Shown: positions 40,958 through 51,098, counted from the first letter of the stretch. The stretch: 64,000 nt of DNA from Bifidobacterium platyrrhinorum (GCF_010667645.1 NZ_WHZV01000005.1:62001-126000); one strand, 5' to 3'. Program-made: numbers and translations. The notes: generated by a model not told the origin, from the letters alone.

Positions 40958-42115
40958 TCAGCTCAACGCGTCCTTCAATTTGCTGAAGAAGCCCTTCTTT
41001 CCGGCCTGGCCGGTGGCGGGACGGGAGCTCTGCGCCACGTGGGTGGCGTCGCCGTCATGCGCGGCGGCGAACTTCTCGATGAGGGATCGCTCCTCGTCGT
41101 CAAGCCTGGTGGGGATCTCGACGGCGATGTGCGCGATGAGGTCGCCACGCTCCCCCTGTTCGCGCATACGGGTCACGCCCAGCCCCTTGAGCGTGACCGT
41201 GTCCTCGGGCTGGCACCCGGCGGGCACGGTCACGGTCTGCCTGCCGTCGAACGTGTCGATCTCGAGGTCGTGACCGAGCACGGCCCAGCTCATCGGCACG
41301 CGCACCCAGCAATGCAGGTCGTCGCCGTCGCGGGTGAACTGCTTGTTCGACCGGATGCGGATGTCCACGTACAGGTCGCCGGCCGCGCCGCCGCCCTCGC
41401 CGACCTCGCCCTGGTTGGCGAGACGGATGCGCGAATCGTCGCGGATGCCCGCCGGCACCTTGACGCCCACGTTGCGGGTGACGCGCACGCGGCCGTGGCC
41501 CATGCACGAAGGGCAGGGCTTGGAGATGATGTCGCCGTGGCCCTCGCAGCGCTCGCACGGCGCGGAGGTCATCATCTGACCGAGCATCGTGCGCACGACC
41601 TTCTGGCGGAAGCCGCTGCCGTGGCAGTCCGGGCAGGCGGTCGGCTTCGAGCCGTCGGCGGAGCCGGAACCGGAGCAGTCGGGGCACAGGCCGAACGTGG
41701 TGATGCGCACCTGTTCGGTGCCGCCGAACACGGCGGTCTTCAGGTCGATGGTCATGCTGGCGAGCGCGTCGCGGCCGGGCTGGGTGCGCGGGGTGGGGCC
41801 CTGGGACCCGCCGCCGAACGCGCCGCCGAAGAAGGTGCTGAACACGTCGCCCATGTCCCCCATGCCGCCGAAGCCGCCGGCGCCGAATCCGGCCGAGGCG
41901 TTGGGGTCGTTCGGGTCGACGCCGGAATCGTACATACGGCGCTTGTCCGGGTCGCTCAGCACCTCGTAGGCGTTGTTGACCTCCTTGAACTTGTCCTCGA
42001 ATTCGGGTCCGGCGATGTCGGGATGGTACTTGCGGCTCATCCTGCGGTACGCCTTCTTGATCTCGTCCTCGCTCGCGGTGCGTTCGACTCCAAGCACCTC
42101 GTAGTAGTCTGCCAC
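40958..42115 (-). CDS. dnaJ: Chaperone protein DnaJ, second copy (dnaJ2)
   Basis: 385 residues. J domain at 1-70 with the H-P-D motif in 'RKYHPDIAG' that stimulates DnaK ATPase. A Gly/Phe region (about 75-110, '[14 protein letters not shown]') precedes four zinc-finger CxxCxGxG motifs: [24 protein letters not shown] and CPSCMGHG. The C-terminal substrate-binding domains follow ('[20 protein letters not shown]', '[30 protein letters not shown]'). It lies just after hrcA in one operon under the CIRCE site; actinobacteria keep another dnaJ near dnaK. Length and motifs are complete. Confidence 0.96.
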   Translation of the reverse strand: MADYYEVLGVERTASEDEIKKAYRRMSRKYHPDIAGPEFEDKFKEVNNAYEVLSDPDKRRMYDSGVDPNDPNASAGFGAGGFGGMGDMGDVFSTFFGGAFGGGSQGPTPRTQPGRDALASMTIDLKTAVFGGTEQVRITTFGLCPDCSGSGSADGSKPTACPDCHGSGFRQKVVRTMLGQMMTSAPCERCEGHGDIISKPCPSCMGHGRVRVTRNVGVKVPAGIRDDSRIRLANQGEVGEGGGAAGDLYVDIRIRSNKQFTRDGDDLHCWVRVPMSWAVLGHDLEIDTFDGRQTVTVPAGCQPEDTVTLKGLGVTRMREQGERGDLIAHIAVEIPTRLDDEERSLIEKFAAAHDGDATHVAQSSRPATGQAGKKGFFSKLKDALS

Positions 42116-42175
42116 GGTTCGTTCGGTCCTTTATTTCGGTTGGTTGCTAGCGGGTTATTGTGCCATAAGGCGGGG

Positions 42176-43405
42176 TCAGCGCGTCTGCGGCGCGGGCGGT
42201 GCGCCGGCGTCCGGACCGCGGCCGTCGGCGGACGGGCCGCCCGGTTCCCCGCGGCCGTCCGGGGACGGCTCCCCGTGCGCGAGGAATGCGGTGAGGTAAC
42301 GGGCCACGGCCCGCACGGCGGAGATCGTGTTCGCGTAGTCCATGTGGGTGGGGCCTATCGACCCGACGAAGGCGACCGGTTCGCCGGCCGCGTCGGTCAC
42401 CGTCGCGGCGGCGGTCGTCTCTTCCCCGGTTCCGTCGTCACGGGCCGTTCCCACGGGTCCCGAATCGGGTTCGACGTGGTCCGCGTCGGGTTCCGCATGG
42501 CCGTATCCGCTGGTCACGACGGCGGCGTGCAGCAGTCCCGGCGTATGGGTCTCCGATCCGATGGCGACGCCGACGCCGTCCCCGCGCGCCGGCTCCTCGC
42601 TCAGCGCGCTCATCAGCCTCATGAGCACGACCTGCTCCTCGAGCGCGTCGAACAACGGTGCGAGGTCGGCCATCGTGCGCTGGTGGGCGAGGCTCGACGC
42701 CCCGGACATGTACAGTTCGGTGGCCCGCTCGTCGTCGGACATCACGGCGAACGCCTGCGCAAGGCCGTCGGTCAGCGCGCCGAGGCCACGGAACCGCGGG
42801 TCCGAGCCGAGGGCCCGCACCTGCTGCGAGGCCTTCGCGAGGGACAGCCCGGAGCAGTCGGCGTTCAACGCGTCGGTAAGGCGCGACGTCTCCTCGACGG
42901 AGGGCATCGACGCGACCGGCAGCGTGTGCTGCGCGACGCGTCCGGTGTCGGTGATGACGACGGCGAGCAACGTCGTCATCGACACCGGCACCAGCTCGAC
43001 GTGGCGCAACGTAGATTTGGCCAGGGACGGCGATGCGACCACGGCCACCTGGCCGGTGATCCGCGCGAGCAGGCGCGCGGCGCGCTGCAGCGTGTCCTGC
43101 AGGCTCGCCGACCCGGACAGGAAGCTGTCGATGCCGCGGCGTTGCGCTGCGGACAGCGGCACGACGGTGGCGAGCCGGTCGACGAAGTACCGATACCCCT
43201 TTTCCGTGGGCACGCGGCCGGCGGAGGTGTGCGGCTGGATGAGGTACCCCTCCTCCTCGAGCGCCGCCATGTCGTTGCGTACGGTGGCCGAACTCACCCC
43301 CAGGTCATGCTGCCTGGTCAATGCGGTCGACCCCACCGGTTCCTGGGAGCGGATGTAGTCCTCCACGACGGCGCGCAGGACCACCATGCGTCTTGTCTGC
43401 GGCAT
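42176..43405 (-). CDS. hrcA: Heat-inducible transcription repressor HrcA, long form
   Basis: 409 residues from ATG 43405 (RBS AAGGAGG; GTG six bases upstream less likely). Represses class I heat-shock genes through the CIRCE operator. The winged-helix N-terminus 'VVEDYIRSQEPVGSTALTRQHDLGVSSATVRNDMAALEEEGYLIQPHTSAGRVPTEKGYRYFVDRL' is fully conserved, followed by the GAF-like dimerisation domain. The family is usually about 340-350 residues; extra length comes from an acidic, T/D/E-rich insert around residues 300-335 ('EPDADHVEPDSGPVGTARDD') and a Pro/Gly-rich C-terminal tail. Both look disordered. It is followed by dnaJ2 and preceded by CIRCE. Confidence 0.95.
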   Translation of the reverse strand: MPQTRRMVVLRAVVEDYIRSQEPVGSTALTRQHDLGVSSATVRNDMAALEEEGYLIQPHTSAGRVPTEKGYRYFVDRLATVVPLSAAQRRGIDSFLSGSASLQDTLQRAARLLARITGQVAVVASPSLAKSTLRHVELVPVSMTTLLAVVITDTGRVAQHTLPVASMPSVEETSRLTDALNADCSGLSLAKASQQVRALGSDPRFRGLGALTDGLAQAFAVMSDDERATELYMSGASSLAHQRTMADLAPLFDALEEQVVLMRLMSALSEEPARGDGVGVAIGSETHTPGLLHAAVVTSGYGHAEPDADHVEPDSGPVGTARDDGTGEETTAAATVTDAAGEPVAFVGSIGPTHMDYANTISAVRAVARYLTAFLAHGEPSPDGRGEPGGPSADGRGPDAGAPPAPQTR

Positions 43406-43584
43406 GCGCACCTCCTTCGTTACGTACCCGACGGGTACATTTCACGCACAGTTCATGTCGGGGACCGACGCCCTCCATGCGCACGTCACCAAGGCGACGG
43501 CGAGGGGCCGGAAGGCCCTCTCGCGCGCACCTCCGGGACGCACGCGACGCGCATAATCGGCCCGAATATGCGGTATCCATTGTA

Positions 43585-43611
43585 TTAGCACTCCGCAACA
43601 CCGAGTGCTAA
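43585..43611. promoter_or_regulatory. CIRCE operator
   Basis: TTAGCACTC-N9-GAGTGCTAA, a perfect match to the HrcA binding consensus, 180 bases upstream of hrcA (minus) and about 180 bases before the tkt start. It is expected to autoregulate hrcA-dnaJ2. Since it lies between divergent genes, an effect on tkt is possible but unproven. The rest of the 43406-43793 gap shows no gene. Confidence 0.95.
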
Positions 43612-43793
43612 CGCGTTCGTCGTCAGCATAGCGCCACATATTGTGAACGCTAACAGAACAGAAGTTACCAAAACACGCCAAAATCACACCGCTACGTCGC
43701 GAAATGACGCTAGCATGGAAACCGCAATGTGAGGGCGACAGCGCCCGGCACAAGCCGGATACGCGGCCCGACCAAGCGGAAGGAAAGACATCC

Positions 43794-45902
43794 ATGACCG
43801 AATTCAAGGAGACCGAGCTGGACGAGCGCGCCATCAAGATGGCCAAGGTCCTGTCGGCCGACGCGGTTGAGAACGCCGGTTCCGGCCACCCCGGTTCCCC
43901 CGTTTCCCTGGCGCCCGTCGCCTACACCCTGTACCAGCACTTCATCAAGCACGATCCGAACGATCCCAACTGGGAGGGCCGCGACCGCTTCATTCTTTCC
44001 GGCGGCCACGCCTCCCTCACCCAGTACGTCCAGCTGTACTTCTCCGGCTACGGCGTGACCCTCGATGACCTCAAGCACTTCCGCGGCGGCGCGGACACCC
44101 GCACCCCGGGCCACCCGGAGTACGGCCTGACCCCGGGCATCGAGATGACCACCGGCCCGCTCGGCCAGGGCTTCGCCTCCGCCATCGGCTTCGCCTACGG
44201 CGAGCGCTTCCAGCGCGGCCTGCTCGATCCGAACACCCCGAAGGAAGACTCCCCGTTCTACCACAAGATCTGGGCCATCTGCGGCGAAGGCGACATCGAG
44301 GAGGGCATCTCCGGCGAGGCCGCCGCCCTGGCCGCCAACCAGAAGCTCGGCAACCTGACCGTGATCTTCGACGCCAACCGCATCCAGATCGAGGGCGACA
44401 CCAACCTGGTGCTGGCCGAGGACGTGCTCAAGCGCTTCCAGTCCTACGGCTGGTACACCGACGAGTTCAGCTTCATCCAGCCCGACGGCTCCTACAAGGA
44501 GGACGTCGAGGGCCTGGCCGAGGTCATCGCCAAGGCCGAGGCCGCCGCCCCGGACCAGCCGAAGCTCATCAAGGTCCACTCCCTGATCGCCTGGCCGACC
44601 CCGGGCAAGACCAACGATCCGTCCTCCCATGGCTCCAAGCTGGGCGCCGAGGCCGTCGCCGGCCTCAAGAAGCTGCTCGGCTACGACCCGGAGGAGAGCT
44701 TCCACGTCGACGAGGAGGCCCTCGCCCACGCCCGCAAGGTCGCCGAGCGCGGCCTCGAGGCCCACAAGGAATGGGACGAGAAGTTCGACGCCTGGCGCAA
44801 GGCCAACCCGGACAAGGCCGCCCTGTACGACCGTCTGAAGGCCGGCGAGCTGCCGGAGGGCTTCGACAAGGCCATCGACGACCTCGAGGCCACCTTCGAG
44901 GTCGGCAAGTCCGTCGCCACCCGCGGCGCCTCGGGCTCCGTCCTCAACGCCATCGCGGCCGTCATGCCGGAACTGTGGGGCGGCTCCGCCGACCTCGGCG
45001 GTTCCAACAAGACCGACCTCAAGGGCGCCGCCACCTTCGCGCCCGAGGAGTGCGCCACCAAGCAGTGGCCGGTCTGCAACGAGTTCGGCCGCCAGCTGCA
45101 CTTCGGCGTGCGCGAGTTCGCCATGGGCTGCATCACCAACGGCATCCTGCTCGGCTCCCACACCCGCCCGTTCGGCGGCACGTTCTTCATGTTCTCCGAC
45201 TACGAGCGCTCCGCCGTCCGCCTGGCCGCGCTGATGGAGATCCCGAACCTGTACGTGTGGACGCACGACTCCGTCGCCGTCGGCGAGGATGGCCCGACCC
45301 ACCAGCCGATCGAGCACCTGGCCTCCTTCCGCGCCATGCCGCAGCTCGAGGTCGTCCGCCCGGCCGACGCCTTCGAGACCGCCGAGGCCTACCGCTACTT
45401 CTTCGAGAAGAAGAACACGCTGCCGGCCGCCATGGTGCTGTCCCGCCAGGGCCTGCCGGTGCTCGCCGAGACCGCCGCCAAGGCCAAGGACGGCGTGCGC
45501 AAGGGCGCCTACGTCCTGGTCGACACCGAGGGCACCCCGGACGTCATCCTGCTGGCCACCGGTTCCGAGGTCCAGCTGGCCGTCTCCGCCGCCAAGACCC
45601 TGGCCGGCGAGGGCGTCAAGGCCCGCGTGGTCTCCGTCCCGTCGCTCGAGTGGTTCGAGGAGCAGGACGCCGAGTACAAGGAGGCCGTGCTGCCGGCCGC
45701 CGTCAAGGCCCGCGTCTCCGTCGAGGCCGGCGTTGCCATGCCGTGGTACAAGTACCTCGGCTCCTACGGCAAGCCCGTCTCCATCGAGCAGTTCGGCCTG
45801 CAGGGCTCCGGCTCCCAGAACCTCATCGACCTCGGCATCACCGCCGAGCACGTGGTGGAGGCCGCCAAGGCGTCCATCGCGGAGGTCGAGGCCGCCAAGT
45901 GA
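43794..45902 (+). CDS. tkt: Transketolase
   Basis: 702 residues from ATG 43794 (RBS GGAAGGAAAG); the upstream in-frame extension lacks RBS and homology. Thiamine-diphosphate enzyme that moves two-carbon units in the pentose phosphate pathway and, in bifidobacteria, in the fructose-6-phosphate shunt. Motifs: '[31 protein letters not shown]', '[19 protein letters not shown]', '[41 protein letters not shown]' (ThDP motif G-D-x-N), 'GREFAMGC'-type '[17 protein letters not shown]', and '[24 protein letters not shown]'. Length normal. transaldolase follows after about 100 bases, on the same strand; the pair forms a central carbon operon. Confidence 0.97.
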   Translation: MTEFKETELDERAIKMAKVLSADAVENAGSGHPGSPVSLAPVAYTLYQHFIKHDPNDPNWEGRDRFILSGGHASLTQYVQLYFSGYGVTLDDLKHFRGGADTRTPGHPEYGLTPGIEMTTGPLGQGFASAIGFAYGERFQRGLLDPNTPKEDSPFYHKIWAICGEGDIEEGISGEAAALAANQKLGNLTVIFDANRIQIEGDTNLVLAEDVLKRFQSYGWYTDEFSFIQPDGSYKEDVEGLAEVIAKAEAAAPDQPKLIKVHSLIAWPTPGKTNDPSSHGSKLGAEAVAGLKKLLGYDPEESFHVDEEALAHARKVAERGLEAHKEWDEKFDAWRKANPDKAALYDRLKAGELPEGFDKAIDDLEATFEVGKSVATRGASGSVLNAIAAVMPELWGGSADLGGSNKTDLKGAATFAPEECATKQWPVCNEFGRQLHFGVREFAMGCITNGILLGSHTRPFGGTFFMFSDYERSAVRLAALMEIPNLYVWTHDSVAVGEDGPTHQPIEHLASFRAMPQLEVVRPADAFETAEAYRYFFEKKNTLPAAMVLSRQGLPVLAETAAKAKDGVRKGAYVLVDTEGTPDVILLATGSEVQLAVSAAKTLAGEGVKARVVSVPSLEWFEEQDAEYKEAVLPAAVKARVSVEAGVAMPWYKYLGSYGKPVSIEQFGLQGSGSQNLIDLGITAEHVVEAAKASIAEVEAAK

Positions 45903-45999
45903 TCCGTCGGGTGCCGCCGCACGCTCCAAGGGCGGCGGCACCCCTCCCCCCATCACAAACCAGGTTTTATTCCATACGGAATATTTAGGAAGGAAAACA

Positions 46000-47103
46000 A
46001 TGACTGAAGCAACTCAGCGTACGTCCGACAACGGCGTCTCCATCTGGCTGGACGACCTGTCCCGCTCCCGCATCGAGTCCGGCTCCCTGCAGGACCTCAT
46101 CGCCAACAAGAACGTCGTCGGCGTGACCACCAACCCGTCCATCTTCCAGAAGGCCCTGAGCCAGGTCGGCCCGTACGACGAGCAGCTCAAGGAGCTCGGC
46201 AAGGTCGACGTCGAGACCGCCATCCGCGAGCTCACCACCACCGATGTGCGCAACGCCACCGACATCTTCCGCGAGATCGCCGAGAAGACCGACTTCGTCG
46301 ACGGCCGCGTGTCCATCGAGGTCGACCCGCGTCTGGCCCACGAGACCGAGGCCACCGAGAAGCAGGCCGTCGAGCTGTGGGAGAAGGTCAACCGTCCGAA
46401 CGCGATGATCAAGATCCCGGCGACCCTCGAGGGCCTGCCGGCCATCACCGCCACCCTGGCCAAGGGCATCTCCGTGAACGTCACCCTGATCTTCTCGCTC
46501 GAGCGCTACGAGCAGGTCATCGACGCCTACATCGAGGGCATCGCCCAGGCCGCCGCCAACGGCCACGACCTCAAGCACATCGGCTCCGTCGCCTCCTTCT
46601 TCGTCTCCCGCGTGGACACCGCGGTCGACAAGAAGCTCGAGGAGATCGGCACCGACGAGGCCAAGGCCCTCGAGGGCAAGGCCGCCGTCGCCAACGCTCG
46701 CCTCGCCTACGAGCTCTTCGAGAAGAAGTTCGCCGAGGATCCGCGCTGGGCCGATCTGGCCGCCAAGGGCGCCAAGGTCCAGCGTCCGCTCTGGGCCTCC
46801 ACCGGCACCAAGAACCCGGCCTACTCCGACTGCAAGTACGTCGATGAGCTCGTCGCGAAGCACATCGTCAACACCATGCCGGAGAAGACCCTGAACGCCC
46901 TGGCCGACCACGGCAACGGCGCCCCGTCCATCGAGGGCACCTACGAGGAGTCCCACGCCATCATCGACAAGCTCGCCGATCTCGGCATCGACTTCAAGGC
47001 CGTCACCGACAAGCTCGAGGCCGACGGCGTCGCCGCCTTCATCAAGTCCTGGGATTCGGTCATCGCCGACGTGCAGTCCGGCATCGACCGCGTCAACGGC
47101 TGA
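46000..47103 (+). CDS. tal: Transaldolase
   Basis: 367 residues from ATG 46000 (RBS AGGAAGGAAA). Transfers a dihydroxyacetone unit between sugar phosphates, paired with transketolase. Segments: 'ISIWLDDLSRSRIESG'-like 'SIWLDDLSRSRIESGSLQDL', 'NVVGVTTNPSIFQKA' (signature 1), 'KVNRPNAMIKIPATLEGLPAI' (catalytic Lys in M-I-K-I-P), 'ISVNVTLIFSLERYEQVIDAYIEG', 'VASFFVSRVDTAVDKKL', 'RPLWASTGTKNPAY'. It belongs to the type with about 360-370 residues found in actinobacteria. Ends in a strong hairpin terminator. Confidence 0.97.
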   Translation: MTEATQRTSDNGVSIWLDDLSRSRIESGSLQDLIANKNVVGVTTNPSIFQKALSQVGPYDEQLKELGKVDVETAIRELTTTDVRNATDIFREIAEKTDFVDGRVSIEVDPRLAHETEATEKQAVELWEKVNRPNAMIKIPATLEGLPAITATLAKGISVNVTLIFSLERYEQVIDAYIEGIAQAAANGHDLKHIGSVASFFVSRVDTAVDKKLEEIGTDEAKALEGKAAVANARLAYELFEKKFAEDPRWADLAAKGAKVQRPLWASTGTKNPAYSDCKYVDELVAKHIVNTMPEKTLNALADHGNGAPSIEGTYEESHAIIDKLADLGIDFKAVTDKLEADGVAAFIKSWDSVIADVQSGIDRVNG

Positions 47104-47164
47104 GACAGGCGCATCGTGCGGACTCCCACGTGTCCGCATAACGGCTGAATAGCTGGAATCGAAA

Positions 47165-47194
47165 GGCTCCCGACCGCAAGGTCGGGAGCCTTTT
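47165..47194 (+). terminator. Terminator after tal
   Basis: GGCTCCCGACC-GCAA-GGTCGGGAGCC followed by TTTT, a perfect 11-bp stem. Confidence 0.9.
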
Positions 47195-47275
47195 GGCTAT
47201 GGTGGGAGACGTTCCGTCCGCGACCCGGTATGCGCCAGGGCACGGGCCGACGGCCGGACGGGGAAAAGGAGAATC

Positions 47276-48613
47276 ATGCATCTGACCGCACGCCAACGCC
47301 TGGTGATGACCTTCACGTTCTTTTCGATGTTCTTCGGGGCGGGGAACCTGATCTTCCCGCCGTTCGTGGGAGCGCAGGCCGGAACGGCCGCCATGCCCGC
47401 ATCCGTCGGGTTCATCGTCTCGGCGGTGGGACTGCCCATCCTCGGCGTGCTGTCGGTCACGTTCTCCGGCGGGTTCGACGCCCTCGCGGGCCGGGTCTCC
47501 CCCGGGTTCGCACTGCTGCTGGGACTGGCCATCATCCTCACCATCGGTCCGTGCTTCGCGATCCCGCGCACGGCGACCACGTCGTTCGAGATGATGGTCG
47601 CGCCGTTCACGCCGGACGGGTCGAGATGGATCGCCCAACTCGTCTATTCGCTCGTGTTCTTCGTGCTCGCGTTCCTGTTCGCGCAGCATCCCGAGAAACT
47701 GTCCAAGGTGCTGGGAAGGTTCATGGGACCGCTGCTGCTCGTGCTCATCGCGGTGATTTTCGTCGCCTGCCTCGTGCACGGCGTCGGCACGCCGGGCTCC
47801 CCGTCGGGGGACTACTCGTCGAACCAGATGGCAAGGGGGTTCCTCGACGGCTACCAGACGATGGACCTGCTGGCAGCCCTCTATTTCGGCATCGTGATCT
47901 CCGCGAACATCCGGGCGCAGCGGATCGATGACGAACGCCAGGTGAGGCTGGAGACCGCGTACGCCGGCATCGGCACCGGCGCGCTGCTCGTCCTCATCTA
48001 CGGCGCGCTCGGATACGTGGGCGTCGTCTCGGGCACCATCGCGGCCATCGACCCGTCGAAGGACACCGGCGCCACCGTGCTCACCAATCTCACCTCGTCG
48101 GTGTTCGGCGCCGCCGGCACCGCGTTCCTCGGCCTGGTGTTCGTCGTCGCCTGCCTGAACGTGTGCACCGGGCTGATCTGCACGTGCGCCACCTATTTCC
48201 ACGAACGGTTCCGCACCGTCGCCGGGCATGGCGTGACCTATCGCGCATGGCAGGTCGTCTTCACCGTGTTCAGCTTCGTCGTCTCGAACGCCGGTCTGAG
48301 CCTCATCATCAAGGTGTCGGTGCCGGTGCTGTCCGCGCTGTATCCGATCGCCATCGTGCTGGTGCTGCTCGCGCTCACGCACCGCGTGTTCGGTTCGCGT
48401 TTCCCGCGCGTCTATTTCTGGACCGTGGCCCTTGTGGGCGTCGTCGCCTTCGCCGGCTGCGTCTCCTCCCTGACCGCCGTGGCCGGGGGCTCCCTGCCCT
48501 GGCTGGACGCGACGCTGGCGCTGCTGCCCCTGCAGGGATACCAGCTCGGGTGGTTGGCACCGGCGGCGCTCGGCGCCGTATTCGGCGTCATCGATTCGCT
48601 CGTGCGTCGATGA
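47276..48613 (+). CDS. brnQ: Branched-chain amino acid transporter (BrnQ/LIV-II)
   Basis: 445 residues, about twelve membrane helices. Sodium- or proton-coupled uptake of Leu, Ile and Val. The N-terminal family signature is clear: 'VMTFTFFSMFFGAGNLIFPPFVGAQAG', then 'ILGVLSVTFSGGFDALAGRVSPGFALLLG', 'GPCFAIPRTATTSFEMMVAPF', 'FLDGYQTMDLLAALYFGIVI' and 'SVFGAAGTAFLGLVFVVACLNVCTGLICTCATYF'. RBS AAAAGGAG, 5 bases. No regulatory element was recognised upstream. It runs convergent to the next gene with a gap of only 15 bases and no clear hairpin. Confidence 0.95.
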   Translation: MHLTARQRLVMTFTFFSMFFGAGNLIFPPFVGAQAGTAAMPASVGFIVSAVGLPILGVLSVTFSGGFDALAGRVSPGFALLLGLAIILTIGPCFAIPRTATTSFEMMVAPFTPDGSRWIAQLVYSLVFFVLAFLFAQHPEKLSKVLGRFMGPLLLVLIAVIFVACLVHGVGTPGSPSGDYSSNQMARGFLDGYQTMDLLAALYFGIVISANIRAQRIDDERQVRLETAYAGIGTGALLVLIYGALGYVGVVSGTIAAIDPSKDTGATVLTNLTSSVFGAAGTAFLGLVFVVACLNVCTGLICTCATYFHERFRTVAGHGVTYRAWQVVFTVFSFVVSNAGLSLIIKVSVPVLSALYPIAIVLVLLALTHRVFGSRFPRVYFWTVALVGVVAFAGCVSSLTAVAGGSLPWLDATLALLPLQGYQLGWLAPAALGAVFGVIDSLVRR

Positions 48614-48628
48614 TACGGCGTCGCCCGC

Positions 48629-49384
48629 TCACCGCGCTTTGGCCGCCGCCTCGTTGATGCAGCGGATCGCGTTGAGGGTGCGCGGGTAGCCGATGTAGGG
48701 CATGCATTGGGAGACGACGGCGATGAGAAACGCCTTCTCGTTGCCCACGCGCATGTTGGCGGCGGCATGGCTGGTCAGTTGCGGTTCGCATCCTCCCTGC
48801 GCGGCCAGGAAGCACAGGGTGATCATCTCGCGTCGGCGTACGTCGAGGCCGCCGCGCGTGTAGTAGTCGCCGAAGCAGTTGTCGGCGAGCCATTTGTTGA
48901 TGTGCCGGGTCTCCTCGGGGCCCGAAGCGGCGAAGCCGCGCATGCGTTCGCCGAAGATGCCGATCTGCGCCCGTTCTCCGGCGGCGGCACGCGTCTCCGT
49001 CGTGGTGGTCGATTGGCCCTCCAGCGGCAGGTCCACGCCCTGATCGACGAGGATGTCGTTGGTGAGGTTGAGGAACGGCAGCACGCGCCCGAATCCGAGG
49101 TAGGCGACCGCCTGGTAGACGATCTCCTTGGCCTGGACGGGGGTGACGCCGCTGCGCAGGGCGACCGGGAGCAGCATGCCGTAGGCGTCCGCGCCCTGGC
49201 TTCCGATCAACGTGGCGAGGATCGCCATCGAACGGGTCGGATCGTCGAGGTCGGGGTGGTTCGCGCCGGGCTCGTGCACCACCTCGTCGTACGCGAAACG
49301 GGAAAACAGGTCGATGAATTCAGGATCGCACTGTGCAAGCGTGGGTTTGCCGTCCGCGAACAGACCGCCTTTTCTGCCGAACAT
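48629..49384 (-). CDS. Carboxymuconolactone decarboxylase-like protein (tandem domains)
   Basis: 251 residues from ATG 49384 (RBS AAGGAG, 5 bases); the longer upstream frame has no RBS. Two CMD/AhpD-fold repeats: about 25-110 ('RSMAILATLIGSQGADAYGMLLPVALRSGVTPVQAKEIVYQAVAYLGFGRVLPFLNL') and 150-250 ('RRREMITLCFLAAQGGCEPQLTSHAAANMRVGNEKAFLIAVVSQCMPYIGYPRTLNAI'). The peroxidase-type C-x-x-C-x-x-x-H is absent: the second repeat has one Cys and a His seven residues later, so it resembles decarboxylase-like members more than AhpD. A role in redox or acid stress is possible but not shown. The gene stands alone. Confidence 0.8.
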   Translation of the reverse strand: MFGRKGGLFADGKPTLAQCDPEFIDLFSRFAYDEVVHEPGANHPDLDDPTRSMAILATLIGSQGADAYGMLLPVALRSGVTPVQAKEIVYQAVAYLGFGRVLPFLNLTNDILVDQGVDLPLEGQSTTTTETRAAAGERAQIGIFGERMRGFAASGPEETRHINKWLADNCFGDYYTRGGLDVRRREMITLCFLAAQGGCEPQLTSHAAANMRVGNEKAFLIAVVSQCMPYIGYPRTLNAIRCINEAAAKAR

Positions 49385-49525
49385 GGGGGCTCCTTCCATC
49401 ATGGGCGGCCATGCGTCCGCCGGTTCGGTCACCAGCGTAGGAGCCACGGGGGCCGCAGGCAAATGCCGCGCGGGACGTCCGGACCATGCCCGGCGGGCAT
49501 GCGGGACGGACGCCCCGCGCCGACG

Positions 49526-51058
49526 TCACGACTGCCAGTAGTAGTCGAAGAAGTCGGCGATCTTGGCGGTGGCGTCGCGCAGCACTTCGATGCGCGGCAG
49601 GTAGACGATGCGGAAATGGTCGGGCTCGGCCCAGTTGAAACCGCCGCCGCGCGTGATGAGGATGCGCTTCTCATGCAGCAGGTCGAGCGCGAACTGCTCG
49701 TCATCGTGGATGTTGAACCGTTTCACATCGATCTTCGGGAAGATGTAGAACGCGGCCTTCGGTTTGACGGCGCTCAGGCCGGGGATCGCGTTGATCGCGT
49801 TGTAGATGTATTCGCGCTGCTCGTAGAGACGGCCGCCGGGTACGATGTAGTCATTGACGCTCTGGTGGCCGCCTAGCGCGGTCTGCACGATGGACTGGGC
49901 GGGCACGTTCGAGCAGATGCGCATGTTCGCCAGCATGTTGATGCCCTCGATGTAGTCCTTGGCGATGCGCTTGTTGCCCGACAACACCATCCATCCGACG
50001 CGGTAGCCGGCGATCATGTGCGACTTCGACAGGCCGGAGAACGTGACGCAGAACAGGTCGGGGGCGAGCGAGGCGATGGACGTGTGCGTCAGCCCGTCCA
50101 TGACGAGGCGGTCGTAGATCTCGTCGGAGAAGATCATGAGGTGGTGCTCGCGCGCCAGGTCCACGATCTGCTGCAGCACCTCCTTCGGGTAGAGCGCGCC
50201 GGTGGGGTTGTTCGGGTTGATGAGCACGATGGCGACGGTGCGGTCGGTGATCTTGGCGCGCATGTCGGCGATGTCCGGGTACCATTCGGAGCCCTCGTCG
50301 CACACGTAGTGGACGGCCGTGCCGCCGGCGAGGTTCACGCAGGCGGTCCACAACGGGTAATCGGGGCTGGGGATGAGCACCTCGTCGCCGTCGTCGAGCA
50401 GGGCGGACATGCACAGGTTGATGAGCTCGCTCACGCCGTTGCCGGTGTAGATGTCGTCGATGGTGACGTTCGGCAGGTTCTTGAGCTGCGCATATTGCAT
50501 GATGGCCTTGCGCGCGGAGAACAGGCCCTTGGACGGCGAGTAGCCTTCGGTCTCCGTGAGCTGGTGGGCCATGTCGTAGACGACCTCGTCCGGCGTGCGG
50601 AAACCGAACGGCGCCGGGTTGCCGATGTTGAGCTTGAGGATGTGGGTGCCGTCGGCCTCCATGCGGGCCGCCTCGTCGACGACGGGGCCGCGCACGTCGT
50701 AGAGCACGTTGTCGAGCTTGTGGGATTTGCCGAAGGTGCGCCTGCGCGGGGGCACCGCATCCGCCGCGGCCGCCGGCGAGGACGATTCGGCGCCGCCGGC
50801 CACGTCACCGTGCTCCGCCGGCGCGGGGACGCCGGACGCGCCGCCGCCCCGGAGCCAGCCGGCATCCACGTTGAGTTCGCCGGCGAGGAAGTCGAGGATG
50901 TCCTCGCGCGGCATGGTCTTGCCGGCGACGTACTGGCTGATGTGGCTCTTGCCCATCCTCACGCCGCGCTGTTCGGCGGCGCGCACCAGGTCGACCTGCT
51001 TCAACCCCCTGTCGTTCATCGCCTCGTGCAGCCGCTCCGCGAACACCGCTGTGGACAT
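49526..51058 (-). CDS. Aminotransferase with N-terminal XRE-type DNA-binding domain (AlaT-like)
   Basis: 510 residues from ATG 51058 (RBS GGAGGA, 4-5 bases). Residues 1-65 are an XRE-like helix-turn-helix ('FAERLHEAMNDRGLKQVDLVRAAEQRGVRMGKSHISQYVAGKTMPREDILDFLAGELNVDAGWLRG'). A Pro/Ala-rich linker (about 66-105) leads to a class I aminotransferase of the alanine transaminase type: 'LKLNIGNPAPFGFRTPDEVV', 'GYSPSKGLFSARKAIMQYA', 'TGNGVSELINLCMSALLDDGDEVLIPSPDYPLW', 'IVLINPNNPTGALYPKEVLQ', and 'FSGLSKSHMIAGYRVGWM' with the PLP lysine. The fusion suggests an enzyme that also reads DNA. The bases just upstream contain a GTTCAATAT/ATATTGAAC palindrome, a candidate self-operator. Confidence 0.9.
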   Translation of the reverse strand: MSTAVFAERLHEAMNDRGLKQVDLVRAAEQRGVRMGKSHISQYVAGKTMPREDILDFLAGELNVDAGWLRGGGASGVPAPAEHGDVAGGAESSSPAAAADAVPPRRRTFGKSHKLDNVLYDVRGPVVDEAARMEADGTHILKLNIGNPAPFGFRTPDEVVYDMAHQLTETEGYSPSKGLFSARKAIMQYAQLKNLPNVTIDDIYTGNGVSELINLCMSALLDDGDEVLIPSPDYPLWTACVNLAGGTAVHYVCDEGSEWYPDIADMRAKITDRTVAIVLINPNNPTGALYPKEVLQQIVDLAREHHLMIFSDEIYDRLVMDGLTHTSIASLAPDLFCVTFSGLSKSHMIAGYRVGWMVLSGNKRIAKDYIEGINMLANMRICSNVPAQSIVQTALGGHQSVNDYIVPGGRLYEQREYIYNAINAIPGLSAVKPKAAFYIFPKIDVKRFNIHDDEQFALDLLHEKRILITRGGGFNWAEPDHFRIVYLPRIEVLRDATAKIADFFDYYWQS

Positions 51059-51078
51059 GTCTTCCTCCAAACCATGAA

Positions 51079-51098
51079 GTTCAATATCCATATTGAAC
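51079..51098. promoter_or_regulatory. Palindromic operator candidate upstream of HTH-aminotransferase
   Basis: GTTCAATAT-CC-ATATTGAAC, 9-bp arms, 21 bases upstream of the start codon (over the leader). More GTTCA half-sites follow (GGTTCAT at 51102, GTTCAA at 51121 and 51132), suggesting several binding positions near the promoter. Confidence 0.6.

Noticed and set aside
40787..43588. 933-codon plus-strand frame over dnaJ2 and hrcA
   Set aside because: Antisense shadow with Val/Gly/His/Arg-rich composition.
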